Shown here: positions 1-6,358 of the stretch, piece by piece
Layout of the letters: every line of letters starts with the position of its first letter
Position numbering within the stretch: the first letter of the stretch is position 1
Assembly: GCA_945946745.1 (NCBI GenBank)
Contig: CAMEWZ010000067.1
Location: forward strand, 1-8,691
Length of the DNA: 8,691 nucleotides
Origin: an uncultured Clostridia bacterium
Lineage (GTDB): Bacteria; Bacillota; Clostridia; Oscillospirales; Oscillospiraceae
Reading direction: 5' to 3'
The notes under the pieces: model-generated
What the model was told of the DNA's origin: nothing
Databases searched by the model: none
What the model saw: the letters and a program-made list of their open reading frames with translations, nothing else
Translations under genes and position numbers: made by a program

Positions 1-462
1 AACATTCCCCCTCTGGCCTACGTGCCTCTGGTGGTCATCGCCGCCGGTGTGGGCCGGGCGCCTCAGATCATCGTTATCTGCCTGGCGACCTTCCTGACCA
101 TCACCATCACCGTATTCCAGGGCGTCATCAATGTGGACGAGACGCTGATTAAGGCCGCTCGGGTGCTGGGCGCCAATGATACGGTCTTGTTCATTAAGGT
201 TATCTTCCCCGCGACGACCCCCTTCATCATCACCGCCATCCGGCTGGGCATCTCCGTGGCGCTGACCACGCTGATCGCCGCCGAATCCACCGGCGCCACC
301 GCTGGCCTTGGCATGCGGATCCGGGCGCTGAGCTCCTCCTTTGAAACCGAACCCATGATGCTCTACATCATCGTGGTGGGCATCATCGGTATGGTGGCGG
401 AAAAGACGCTGAAATTCTTTGAAAGGAGACTGACCTCATGGCAGGAGAAGAGAGAAATCTGA
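1..462 (+). CDS. ABC transporter permease, SsuC/TauC type (3' part only)
   Basis: This is the C-terminal 153 codons of a gene that begins before the window, read in frame from base 1. The product is an inner-membrane permease subunit of the nitrate/sulfonate/taurine class of ABC importers. The cytoplasmic EAA loop that docks on the ATPase is visible at window residues 45-75, with the core KAARVLGA, then the typical LFIKVIFPATTP. Hydrophobic membrane segments lie around residues 8-42, 76-95 and 118-135. The start of the fragment (NIPPLAYVPL) matches the PxPPLAWxPL segment usual in this family. The stop at 460-462 lies inside the next gene, so the two are translationally coupled. The sulfonate/taurine/nitrate-like class is well supported; the actual substrate cannot be read here, and the substrate-binding protein is not in the window. 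Confidence 0.9.
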   Translation, partial: NIPPLAYVPLVVIAAGVGRAPQIIVICLATFLTITITVFQGVINVDETLIKAARVLGANDTVLFIKVIFPATTPFIITAIRLGISVALTTLIAAESTGATAGLGMRIRALSSSFETEPMMLYIIVVGIIGMVAEKTLKFFERRLTSWQEKREI

Positions 463-1235
463 CCCCGAAGGTCGTCATCAAGGACGTCAAAAAGGTCTAT
501 GAAGGCCGGAACGGCCCTGTGGTCGCGCTGAACGGCGCCAATCTGGAAATCCAGGACAATGAGTTTATCTGCGTGGTCGGCCCCTCCGGCTGCGGCAAAT
601 CCACTCTGCTGAACATTCTGGCCGGTCTTCTGGAGCCTACCTCCGGTGAGATCCTGGTGGACGGCAAGCCGGTGGAAGGCACCAGCGTGGATCGGGGCGT
701 GGTGTTCCAGCAGTATGCCCTGTTCCCCTGGCTTGCCGTGAAGAAGAACGTGGAATTTGGACTGAAATTGCAGAAGAAGTCCAAGGAAGAGTGCGAAGAG
801 ATCGCCATGAAGTACATCAAAATGGTGGGTCTGGAAAAGTTCACCAACTCCTATCCCAAGGAGCTGTCCGGCGGTATGAAGCAGCGTGTGGCCATTGCCC
901 GGGCTTACGCCGTGAATCCCAGCCTGCTGCTGATGGACGAGCCCTTCGGCGCTCTGGATGCCCAGACCCGTACCCAGCTCCAGACCGAGCTGCTGAAGAC
1001 CTGGGAAGAAGAAAAGAAGACCTGCTTCTTCATCACCCACGATGTGGAGGAGGCCATTCTGCTGGCGTCCCGGGTGGTGGTCATGAGCGCCCGTCCCGGC
1101 CGGATCAAAGAGGTCATCGACATCGACATTCCCTATCCCCGGGATCAGGAATCCAAGATGCTGCCCCGGTTTACCGAGCTGAAAAACTACATCTGGAACA
1201 TGGTTTACAAAGAGTACCTGGAAGTCCAGAAATAA
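438..1235 (+). CDS. ABC transporter ATP-binding protein, SsuB/TauB type
   Basis: A 265-residue cytoplasmic ATPase that powers the importer whose permease lies just upstream. All nucleotide-binding motifs are intact: Walker A GPSGCGKST at 48-56, Q-loop at Q91/Q92 in VVFQQYALFPW, signature LSGGM at 143-147 followed by KQRVAIARA, Walker B LLLMDE at 163-168, D-loop GALD at 171-174, and switch His201 in ITHDVEEA. The FQQxxLxPW and THDVEEA wording is typical of the nitrate/sulfonate/taurine subfamily. The start ATG at 438 overlaps the permease end by 25 nt and has AAAGGAG at 422-428, 9 nt upstream. Length is normal for the family. The gene ends 12 nt before a hairpin with a T-tract, probably the end of the transporter operon. 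The ligand is unknown. Confidence 0.95.
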   Translation: MAGEERNLTPKVVIKDVKKVYEGRNGPVVALNGANLEIQDNEFICVVGPSGCGKSTLLNILAGLLEPTSGEILVDGKPVEGTSVDRGVVFQQYALFPWLAVKKNVEFGLKLQKKSKEECEEIAMKYIKMVGLEKFTNSYPKELSGGMKQRVAIARAYAVNPSLLLMDEPFGALDAQTRTQLQTELLKTWEEEKKTCFFITHDVEEAILLASRVVVMSARPGRIKEVIDIDIPYPRDQESKMLPRFTELKNYIWNMVYKEYLEVQK

Positions 1236-1246
1236 CATTTGGAACC

Positions 1247-1284
1247 AAAGGGGAGGCTTTTCGCGTCCCCTTTTTTCCTTTTTT
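1247..1284 (+). terminator. Hairpin plus T-tract between ABC ATPase and nagB-like gene (terminator or attenuator)
   Basis: An 8-bp perfect stem pairs AAAGGGGA (1247-1254) with TCCCCTTT (1266-1273) around an 11-nt loop. It is followed by a T-rich tail (1274-1284, TTTCCTTTTTT). The T tail runs directly into the ribosome site of the next gene (GGAGGA, 1285-1290). I see no convincing sigma-A promoter between 1236 and 1297, so the downstream genes may depend on read-through or on a promoter inside the ATPase gene. Confidence 0.75.
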
Positions 1285-1297
1285 GGAGGAACGAATT

Positions 1298-2110
1298 ATG
1301 CACGAATACTATCAGTATAATGCCCAGCAGCTTATGGCCGCGCCCAAGATCCCCCTTCAGTGCATGGCGGACAACGATACGGTGTTCCGGGCCATTGCCG
1401 ACGAGATGATCGACATCATCCAGGCCAAGGCCGCCGCGGGACAGACCTGTGTGCTGATCTGCCCGGTTGGCCCGGTGGGGCAGTATCCCTTCTTCGTGGA
1501 GCGGGTCAACCGGGAGAATATCTCCCTAAAGCACTGCTGGTTCATCAATATGGACGAGTATCTCACGGACGAGAAAAAGTGGGTTCCCATGGAGCACCCC
1601 TTGAGCTTCCGGGGCTTTATGGAGCGCACCGTGTATTCCAAGATCCGCCCCGAGCTGAATGTGCCGGAGGATCACCGGGTGTTCCCGGATCCGGAGCGGA
1701 TCGACTACATCCCCAATCTCATTGAAAAGCTGGGCGGTGTGGACTGCGCCTTCGGCGGCATCGGCATCAACGGCCACCTGGCCTTCAACGAGGCCCAGCC
1801 GGAGCTGACGCCGGAGGAATTCATCCAGCTGAAAACCCGGGTGCTGCCCATTTCCCGGGAGACCCGCACCGCCAATGCCATCGGCGATTTTGGCGGCGTG
1901 CTGGAGGATTTCCCCAACTGGTGCGTCACCATCGGCTTTCACGAGATCTACAACGCCCGCCGGATCAGCCTGGGCGTGTTCCGCAACTGGCACCGGGCGG
2001 TGGTGCGCCGGGCAGCCTACGGCGAGCGCACCGCTGGGTTCCCCGTATCCCTGCTCCAGGGCAAGGACAATGTGCTCATCCGTCTGACGGATTTCGTGGC
2101 GGAGCTGTAA
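1298..2110 (+). CDS. Divergent glucosamine-6-phosphate deaminase/isomerase (NagB) family protein
   Basis: A 270-residue cytoplasmic protein of the NagB fold. Canonical NagB converts glucosamine-6-P to fructose-6-P and ammonia. Visible family signatures are FINMDEYL at 82-89 (Asp86 matches the catalytic Asp of NMDEY), GGIGINGHLAFNE at 153-165 (His160, Glu165), TRTAN at 189-193, and a C-terminal PVSLLQ at 249-254. Several key positions differ. Catalytic Asp of GxGxDGH is Asn158 (codon 1769-1771). The phosphate loop TGGTP is replaced by VGPVGQYP (57-64). The Arg after TRxAN(S) is Ile195, and the Lys of the GxxKA segment is replaced within FRNWHRAV (228-235). The start ATG has GGAGGA 7 nt upstream; a longer in-frame extension to 791 lies inside the ATPase gene and is not real. 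The gap to nagA is 11 nt, so the two form an operon. It may be an altered-substrate enzyme; family membership is firm, function is not. Confidence 0.8.
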   Translation: MHEYYQYNAQQLMAAPKIPLQCMADNDTVFRAIADEMIDIIQAKAAAGQTCVLICPVGPVGQYPFFVERVNRENISLKHCWFINMDEYLTDEKKWVPMEHPLSFRGFMERTVYSKIRPELNVPEDHRVFPDPERIDYIPNLIEKLGGVDCAFGGIGINGHLAFNEAQPELTPEEFIQLKTRVLPISRETRTANAIGDFGGVLEDFPNWCVTIGFHEIYNARRISLGVFRNWHRAVVRRAAYGERTAGFPVSLLQGKDNVLIRLTDFVAEL

Positions 2111-2121
2111 GAGGAATTCCC

Positions 2122-3261
2122 ATGGATTACTATATTATAAATGGTATGGTCTATCATGACCATACCTTCCAGAATCGGACGCTCCATATCCGGGACGGCA
2201 AAATCGAGCTGTGCGCCCAGGCGCCCGCCGGAGCGGAAACAGTGGACGCCGCCGGAAAGAAGATCGTCCCCGGTTTTATTGACATTCACACCCACGGCGC
2301 CGTGGGGGTGGACGTGAATGGCGCCACAGCGGAGGATCTGCGGAAAATCGGCCGCTTTTTTGCGGGAAACGGCACCACCGCCTGGCTGGGCAGCGTGCTG
2401 ACGGATACCGTGGAGCAGACCGAGTGGTGTATCGATCAGTTCAAGGCCTATGACAGCGTGGACGGCCAGGACGCGGCGGAGCTGCTGGGCATCCATCTGG
2501 AAGGCCCCTTCCTGGCATCGGAATACAAGGGCGCGATGCCGGAGCACCTGCTGCGGCAGGGGGACGCCGAACTGCTGCGGCACTATCAGAGTTTGGCGGA
2601 AGGAAAAATCCGCTACCTCACCGTTTCCCCCGAGGTTCCCGGGGTTTCGGACATGATCCCGGAAGCGAAAAAGCTGGGCATTCTGGTGGGCATCGGCCAC
2701 TCCGGCGCCACCTATGCCCAGGCCATGGAGGCGATTGCCAAGGGGGCTGACCTGTGCACCCACACCTTCAACGCCATGCGGCTGTTCCACCAGCATGAGC
2801 CGGCCATCATGGGGGCGGTGCTGGAAAGCGACATTTTCTGCGAGATGATCTGCGATGGGCTGCACCTGGTTCCCGGCACCGTGCGGATGCTGACCAAGCT
2901 GAAGGGCTTTGAAAAATGCGTGGCCATCACCGACTCCATCATGGCGGCGGGCCTGCCGGACGGCGATTATCACCTGGGCGTCAATGACGTGGTGGTGGTG
3001 GACGGGGACGCCAAGCTGGCCAGCACCGGCGTGCGGGCCGGAAGTACGCTGACCCAGAACCGGGCGCTGAAGAATCTGCTGAAATTCACGGGCAAGCCAT
3101 TGGAGCAGATCCTTCCCACCTTGACGGAGAATCCGGCCAAGCTGCTGAAGCTGGATCACAGAATCGGCTATCTGAACGATGGCATGGACGCGGATCTGGT
3201 GTTCCTGGATGAAAACGCGGATGTGGCATCGGTTTTTGTAAAAGGAAGACAGGTAAAGTAA
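2122..3261 (+). CDS. nagA: N-acetylglucosamine-6-phosphate deacetylase (NagA) family amidohydrolase
   Basis: A 379-residue metal-dependent amidohydrolase, the usual NagA length. Canonical NagA removes the acetyl group from GlcNAc-6-P in the cytoplasm, supplying NagB. Motifs in order: PGFIDIHTHG at 50-59 (His56, His58), EGPF at 127-130 (metal ligand Glu127), GHSGAT at 192-197 (metal ligand His193), THTFNAM at 213-219 (His214), DGLH at 245-248 (His248), and catalytic Asp271 in ITDS. The C-terminal NPAKLLKLD, IGYLNDGMDADLV segments are also typical. One departure stands out: the HREPG segment, whose Arg contacts the substrate phosphate from the partner subunit in E. coli NagA, reads HQHEPA at 223-228 (His225). 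The start ATG follows a GAGG site at 2111-2114. Pairing with the upstream NagB-like gene supports an amino-sugar pathway; the exact substrate is uncertain because of the changed phosphate clamp. Confidence 0.87.
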   Translation: MDYYIINGMVYHDHTFQNRTLHIRDGKIELCAQAPAGAETVDAAGKKIVPGFIDIHTHGAVGVDVNGATAEDLRKIGRFFAGNGTTAWLGSVLTDTVEQTEWCIDQFKAYDSVDGQDAAELLGIHLEGPFLASEYKGAMPEHLLRQGDAELLRHYQSLAEGKIRYLTVSPEVPGVSDMIPEAKKLGILVGIGHSGATYAQAMEAIAKGADLCTHTFNAMRLFHQHEPAIMGAVLESDIFCEMICDGLHLVPGTVRMLTKLKGFEKCVAITDSIMAAGLPDGDYHLGVNDVVVVDGDAKLASTGVRAGSTLTQNRALKNLLKFTGKPLEQILPTLTENPAKLLKLDHRIGYLNDGMDADLVFLDENADVASVFVKGRQVK

Positions 3262-3265
3262 TGTT

Positions 3266-3320
3266 AAAAAAGCTGCTGTTGGGGGACAAACGGCTTTCCC
3301 GGCGGCAGCTTTTTCCATTT
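3266..3320 (+). terminator. Strong Rho-independent terminator after nagA
   Basis: A 10-bp perfect stem, AAAAAGCTGC (3267-3276) with GCAGCTTTTT (3305-3314), continues inward through G-T wobbles and GGG/CCC pairs (3281-3283 with 3298-3300) to a loop near 3287-3294. The T5 run ends the stem. It begins 5 nt after the nagA stop. The A-run on the left arm could let it work on the other strand too. Confidence 0.88.
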
Positions 3321-3326
3321 TGCACC

Positions 3327-3355
3327 TTGATAAAGGGGAAAAGCTGCGATATAAT
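3327..3355 (+). promoter_or_regulatory. Sigma-A promoter for the LysM/SleB gene
   Basis: A near-consensus promoter: -35 TTGATA (3327-3332), 17-bp spacer, and perfect -10 TATAAT (3350-3355). The expected start of transcription is about 3361-3363, roughly 40 nt before the ATG at 3402. It sits just after the nagA terminator, so the downstream gene is an independent unit. Confidence 0.85.
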
Positions 3356-3401
3356 AGCGCCATATCACTGGATGGAAGATACTGGAAGGAGGCAGTGGAG
3401 T

Positions 3402-4985
3402 ATGAAACGGCACGGTTTGCCCTTTTGGAATACAGCGGTTTCGATCAGAGCCATTGCCTCTGGGATGAGCGCTTTTCTGTGCCTTTCCCTGCTGCTGCCG
3501 GTTTCTGCGGAGGAGCTTCCGGCGGAGGAGCCGGAAGCTGTCAGCGCGGAGACCTGGGGGGCCGAGGAGGACTGCGCATCCGGCGCGGGAATGGGGATCT
3601 CTGCGGAAGAACTTGCCACGGAGCCTGCCTATGCGGAGCCGCCGGAGGAGACGGAGCCACCCACGGAACCGGAGGAAACCGAACCGGAACCGGCCTGTGT
3701 GGAATACACAGTTCCGCAATGGGTGACCCTTTCCGCCATTGCCGAATACTATGGCGTTACCGAGGATGCCATTTTGGCGCTGAACGGTGTGGAGACGATC
3801 CAGCCGGGAGATGTGCTGCGGATTCCGGTGGATCCCAGCTGCGCGCCGGAACCGTATATTCCCCCGGAGCATTACACGGCCCAGCCGGGGGATACCCTGG
3901 CCGGAATCGCGAAGCGCTACGGTGTGCCGCTGGAATCCCTGTGCCGGTGGAACAATTTCGTATCCAGCTATGAGCTGGGGGTGGGGAAGGAACTGCTGAT
4001 CCCTTCCATCCCGGAGCTGGGACAGGGCGGCGGCATTGTGGGATATTCGGTTTCCTGCGCGGAGGCTTATGCCGCCGGGCAGCCGTTGGAGGTGCCGCTG
4101 TATTTCCAGACGGATTATCCCGATGCGCTGTACGGGGAAGGGACGATCGCAACGGACGGCTGCGGCATTACCAGCCTGGCCATGGTGGCCACGGCGCTGA
4201 CCGGGCATACCTATCTGCCGGACGAGCTGGCGGAGTATTTTGGCGGCCGGGCGGACAACAACGTTGCCAGACTGGAATACGCCTCGGAGAAGCTGGCGCT
4301 TCCCTATCAGAAGAGCCCCAGCTGGAATGCGACCCTGGACGCGCTGAAGCAGGGGAAACTGGTCATTGCGCTGATGTCCGGCGGTTCCCTGTTTACGACC
4401 ACCCAGCATTTCCTCGTGTTGACCGGCGTGGACGAGGCCGGACGCATTTGGGTCAACGATCCTAACGAGGCCAATTATGACAAGTGGGACTTAAAGGAAG
4501 GCTTTGCCAACGGTTTTTCCGCCAATCAGATTTTGCAGGGCTACAGCGGCGCCTGGATCTACGATCCGGGCCAGATGCCCCAGCAGGCGATCGTGTATGG
4601 CGAAGCCAGACTGGATCGGTGGGTGTCCAACTTCCCCGGCATCCAGCTGACGCCGGAGGAACGGCAGCTGCTGGCAAGCGTGATCTGGGTGGAGGCCCGG
4701 GGCGAGAGCCTGGAGGGCCAGCAGGCGGTGGCAGAGGCGGTTTTCAACCGCATGCTGTCGCCCCAGTTTTCCGATACCCTCAACGATGTGATCTACGGAA
4801 AGGAGCAGTTCCGCTCGGTGCCGTTCCTTAAGGATGCCCAGCCCCAGCAGGCGCAGTACCAGGCCATCGACCGGGCGCTGTATGGACAGCGGATCCTCCC
4901 TTCCGGGGTGGTATACTTTGCCCGCACCCCTTCCCAGGATGCCATTTGGGGGGAAATCGGCCACCATGTGTTTTGCTACGGATAA
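3402..4985 (+). CDS. Secreted cell wall hydrolase: LysM-LysM-C39-like-SleB-like
   Basis: A 527-residue exported protein. A signal peptide (1-36) has a basic start, a hydrophobic core and an end at VSA-EE. Next comes a Glu/Pro-rich linker (37-98), then two LysM peptidoglycan-binding modules (about 101-142 and 158-201). A C39-like cysteine peptidase domain (about 230-390) follows, with Cys254 in TDGCGITSLAM, His336 in TQHFLVLTG, and Asp353 in VNDPN. A SleB/CwlJ-type hydrolase domain ends the protein (about 415-527), with VEARGE at 430-435 (presumed catalytic Glu431), AEAVFNRM, EQFRSV and terminal HHVFCY. The modules suggest peptidoglycan binding and cleavage outside the membrane. The C39-like part may cut peptides. 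The start at 3402 is chosen because AAGGAGG (3386-3392) lies 9 nt upstream, a full promoter lies just before it, and a signal peptide follows. An in-frame ATG at 3261 would read through the nagA terminator and this promoter. SleB is best known from spore germination, but the role here is not shown. Confidence 0.88.
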   Translation: MKRHGLPFWNTAVSIRAIASGMSAFLCLSLLLPVSAEELPAEEPEAVSAETWGAEEDCASGAGMGISAEELATEPAYAEPPEETEPPTEPEETEPEPACVEYTVPQWVTLSAIAEYYGVTEDAILALNGVETIQPGDVLRIPVDPSCAPEPYIPPEHYTAQPGDTLAGIAKRYGVPLESLCRWNNFVSSYELGVGKELLIPSIPELGQGGGIVGYSVSCAEAYAAGQPLEVPLYFQTDYPDALYGEGTIATDGCGITSLAMVATALTGHTYLPDELAEYFGGRADNNVARLEYASEKLALPYQKSPSWNATLDALKQGKLVIALMSGGSLFTTTQHFLVLTGVDEAGRIWVNDPNEANYDKWDLKEGFANGFSANQILQGYSGAWIYDPGQMPQQAIVYGEARLDRWVSNFPGIQLTPEERQLLASVIWVEARGESLEGQQAVAEAVFNRMLSPQFSDTLNDVIYGKEQFRSVPFLKDAQPQQAQYQAIDRALYGQRILPSGVVYFARTPSQDAIWGEIGHHVFCYG

Positions 4986-5020
4986 AATCGGAGTCATTTT
5001 TCAGTGATTCCGATTTTTTT
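4984..5020 (+). terminator. Rho-independent terminator after the LysM/SleB gene
   Basis: The stem AAAATCGGA (4984-4992) pairs with TCCGATTTT (5009-5017). It extends inward through G-T, then TCA/TGA, to the loop 4997-5004. A seven-T run covers 5014-5020. It overlaps the stop codon by two bases. Confidence 0.88.
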
Positions 5021-5068
5021 ATGGGGAAAGAGGAGAGAACCATCCCGGTACATTTTTTCCCGGAATGC

Positions 5069-5097
5069 TTGTTTTTTTCGCGGAAGAACGCTATAAT
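5069..5097 (+). promoter_or_regulatory. Sigma-A promoter for the xpaC-telA operon
   Basis: -35 TTGTTT (5069-5074), a 17-bp spacer, and perfect -10 TATAAT (5092-5097). Predicted transcription start is near 5103, giving a short leader of about 23 nt that still contains the GGAG ribosome site at 5114-5117. Confidence 0.75.
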
Positions 5098-5125
5098 AAG
5101 ATCACCAATATGTGGAGTGAAGAAT

Positions 5126-6340
5126 ATGGCGCGTTATCATGAGGACTGGGATGACCTGGCCCAGAACATTCAGCGGATCGTAGACCAGGCAGTGAGCTCC
5201 CAGGATTATCGAAAATTGAATCAAACCATTACCCAGACGGTGAACCGGGCGGTGGACATTGGCAGCGAAGCGGTGCGCAAGGCAGTGGATGGTGTGGTTC
5301 GCCCGGCCGGAACAGCGGCGGAAAAGCCGGTTCCGGTGGAGACAAAACGGAATCTGCCGGTGCTTTACGGCAGCACCAATGGAAAAACCGCCCAGGGAAT
5401 CGGAAAGATCGTAGGGGGGAGCGTGCTGTCCGGCTGCGCGTTCCTGTTTTTTCTGGGGAGTATGCTCTTGACGCTGACCGGAATCGCAACCTTGGGCGCG
5501 GTTTCCACGGTGCTGATGCTGGGCGCCTTTGGCGCCGGTATCGGCTTGCTGGTCAGCGGAATCCGCATCCTGGGCTGGGTGGGCCGGTTTAAAATTTACC
5601 GGAAGACCCTGGGGGAAAAGACCCACTGCACCCTGGAACGCCTGGCCCGGAGCGCGGGGAAAAACGTCAAGTTCGTCCGTAAGGAATTGCGTCAGATGAT
5701 TGACGCGGGATTGTTCCTGGAGGGACACCTGGATAACGAGGAGAAAACCCTCATCACCAGCGAGGAAACCTTCCGGAATTTTGAGCGCAGCCGCCTGGCC
5801 ATGGAGGAGCGGCAGCGTTTGGAGGCCGACGCGGCAGAGCAGGCGGCGCAGGAGCGCGCAGCGCGGCAGAGGCAGGAGCAAGCCCAGGATCCCCGGGTGC
5901 GGGAGGTTCTGGACAAGGGCAATGCCTTTCTCGCGGAGATCCGCAGATGCAACGATGCCATCCCGGGGCAGGAGATATCCGAAAAAATCTCCCGGATGGA
6001 GACGATCGTGCAGCGGATTTTTGCCCGGGCCAAGGCCCATCCCGAGATCGTGCCGGATTTAAAGAAGCTGATGGACTATTACCTGCCCATGACCGTGAAG
6101 CTGCTGAATGCCTACGCGGAAATGGACGCCCAGCCCATCCAGGGGGAAAACATTGAGGGCGCCAAGCGGGAGATTGAGGCAACGCTGGATACGCTGAATC
6201 TGGCCTTTGAAAAGCTGCTGGATTCCGTTTTTCGGGATACCGCCATAGATGTTTCCAGCGATATTTCCGTCCTTCATACCCTTCTGGCCCAGGAGGGCTT
6301 GACGGAGGACGGGTTTTCCCAAAGGAAGAACCAGCAATAA
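5126..6340 (+). CDS. xpaC: XpaC-family membrane-anchored protein (5-bromo-4-chloroindolyl phosphate hydrolysis family)
   Basis: A 404-residue protein. In order: an N-terminal amphipathic region (1-60), two adjacent membrane segments (about 98-120 and 127-149), and a basic connector. A segment resembling a winged helix-turn-helix (about 159-200: LERLARSAG, VRKELRQMIDAGLF) follows. Then come a charged, Ala/Glu/Gln/Arg-rich probable coiled coil (220-255) and the conserved XpaC C-terminal helical domain (about 256-395, including PDLKKLMDYYLPMTVKLLNAY at 310-330). The family name comes from a phenotype on the dye X-phos in Bacillus; no true phosphatase active site is visible, so the enzymatic name should not be taken literally. 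The start ATG has GGAG (5114-5117) 8 nt upstream. telA follows after 18 nt, the conserved pairing seen in Firmicutes (xpaC-yaaN in Bacillus subtilis). Likely acts with TelA at the membrane, perhaps in envelope stress; this is inference. Confidence 0.82.
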   Translation: MARYHEDWDDLAQNIQRIVDQAVSSQDYRKLNQTITQTVNRAVDIGSEAVRKAVDGVVRPAGTAAEKPVPVETKRNLPVLYGSTNGKTAQGIGKIVGGSVLSGCAFLFFLGSMLLTLTGIATLGAVSTVLMLGAFGAGIGLLVSGIRILGWVGRFKIYRKTLGEKTHCTLERLARSAGKNVKFVRKELRQMIDAGLFLEGHLDNEEKTLITSEETFRNFERSRLAMEERQRLEADAAEQAAQERAARQRQEQAQDPRVREVLDKGNAFLAEIRRCNDAIPGQEISEKISRMETIVQRIFARAKAHPEIVPDLKKLMDYYLPMTVKLLNAYAEMDAQPIQGENIEGAKREIEATLDTLNLAFEKLLDSVFRDTAIDVSSDISVLHTLLAQEGLTEDGFSQRKNQQ

Positions 6341-6358
6341 CGATGGAGGAGATCAAAT

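Noticed and set aside
363..1238. 291-codon minus-strand frame opposite the ABC ATPase
   Set aside because: The + strand carries all ABC ATPase motifs; the reverse reading has no recognisable domain.
1298..2110. NagB-like gene as a decaying pseudogene
   Set aside because: The frame is intact at full family length with a strong ribosome site and close coupling to nagA. The changes are concentrated in the active site rather than spread as stops or frameshifts.
2017..3363. 448-codon open frame on the minus strand opposite nagA
   Set aside because: It is the antisense shadow of a GC-rich gene, with His/Gln-rich low-complexity wording and no family motif. The + strand holds clear NagB and NagA proteins with ribosome sites.
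3264..4409. 381-codon minus-strand frame opposite the LysM/SleB gene
   Set aside because: Arg/Gly-rich antisense translation that crosses a promoter and terminator. The + strand protein has coherent domains.
5102..6040. 312-codon minus-strand frame opposite xpaC
   Set aside because: Shadow of the xpaC coding strand, low complexity and without motifs.
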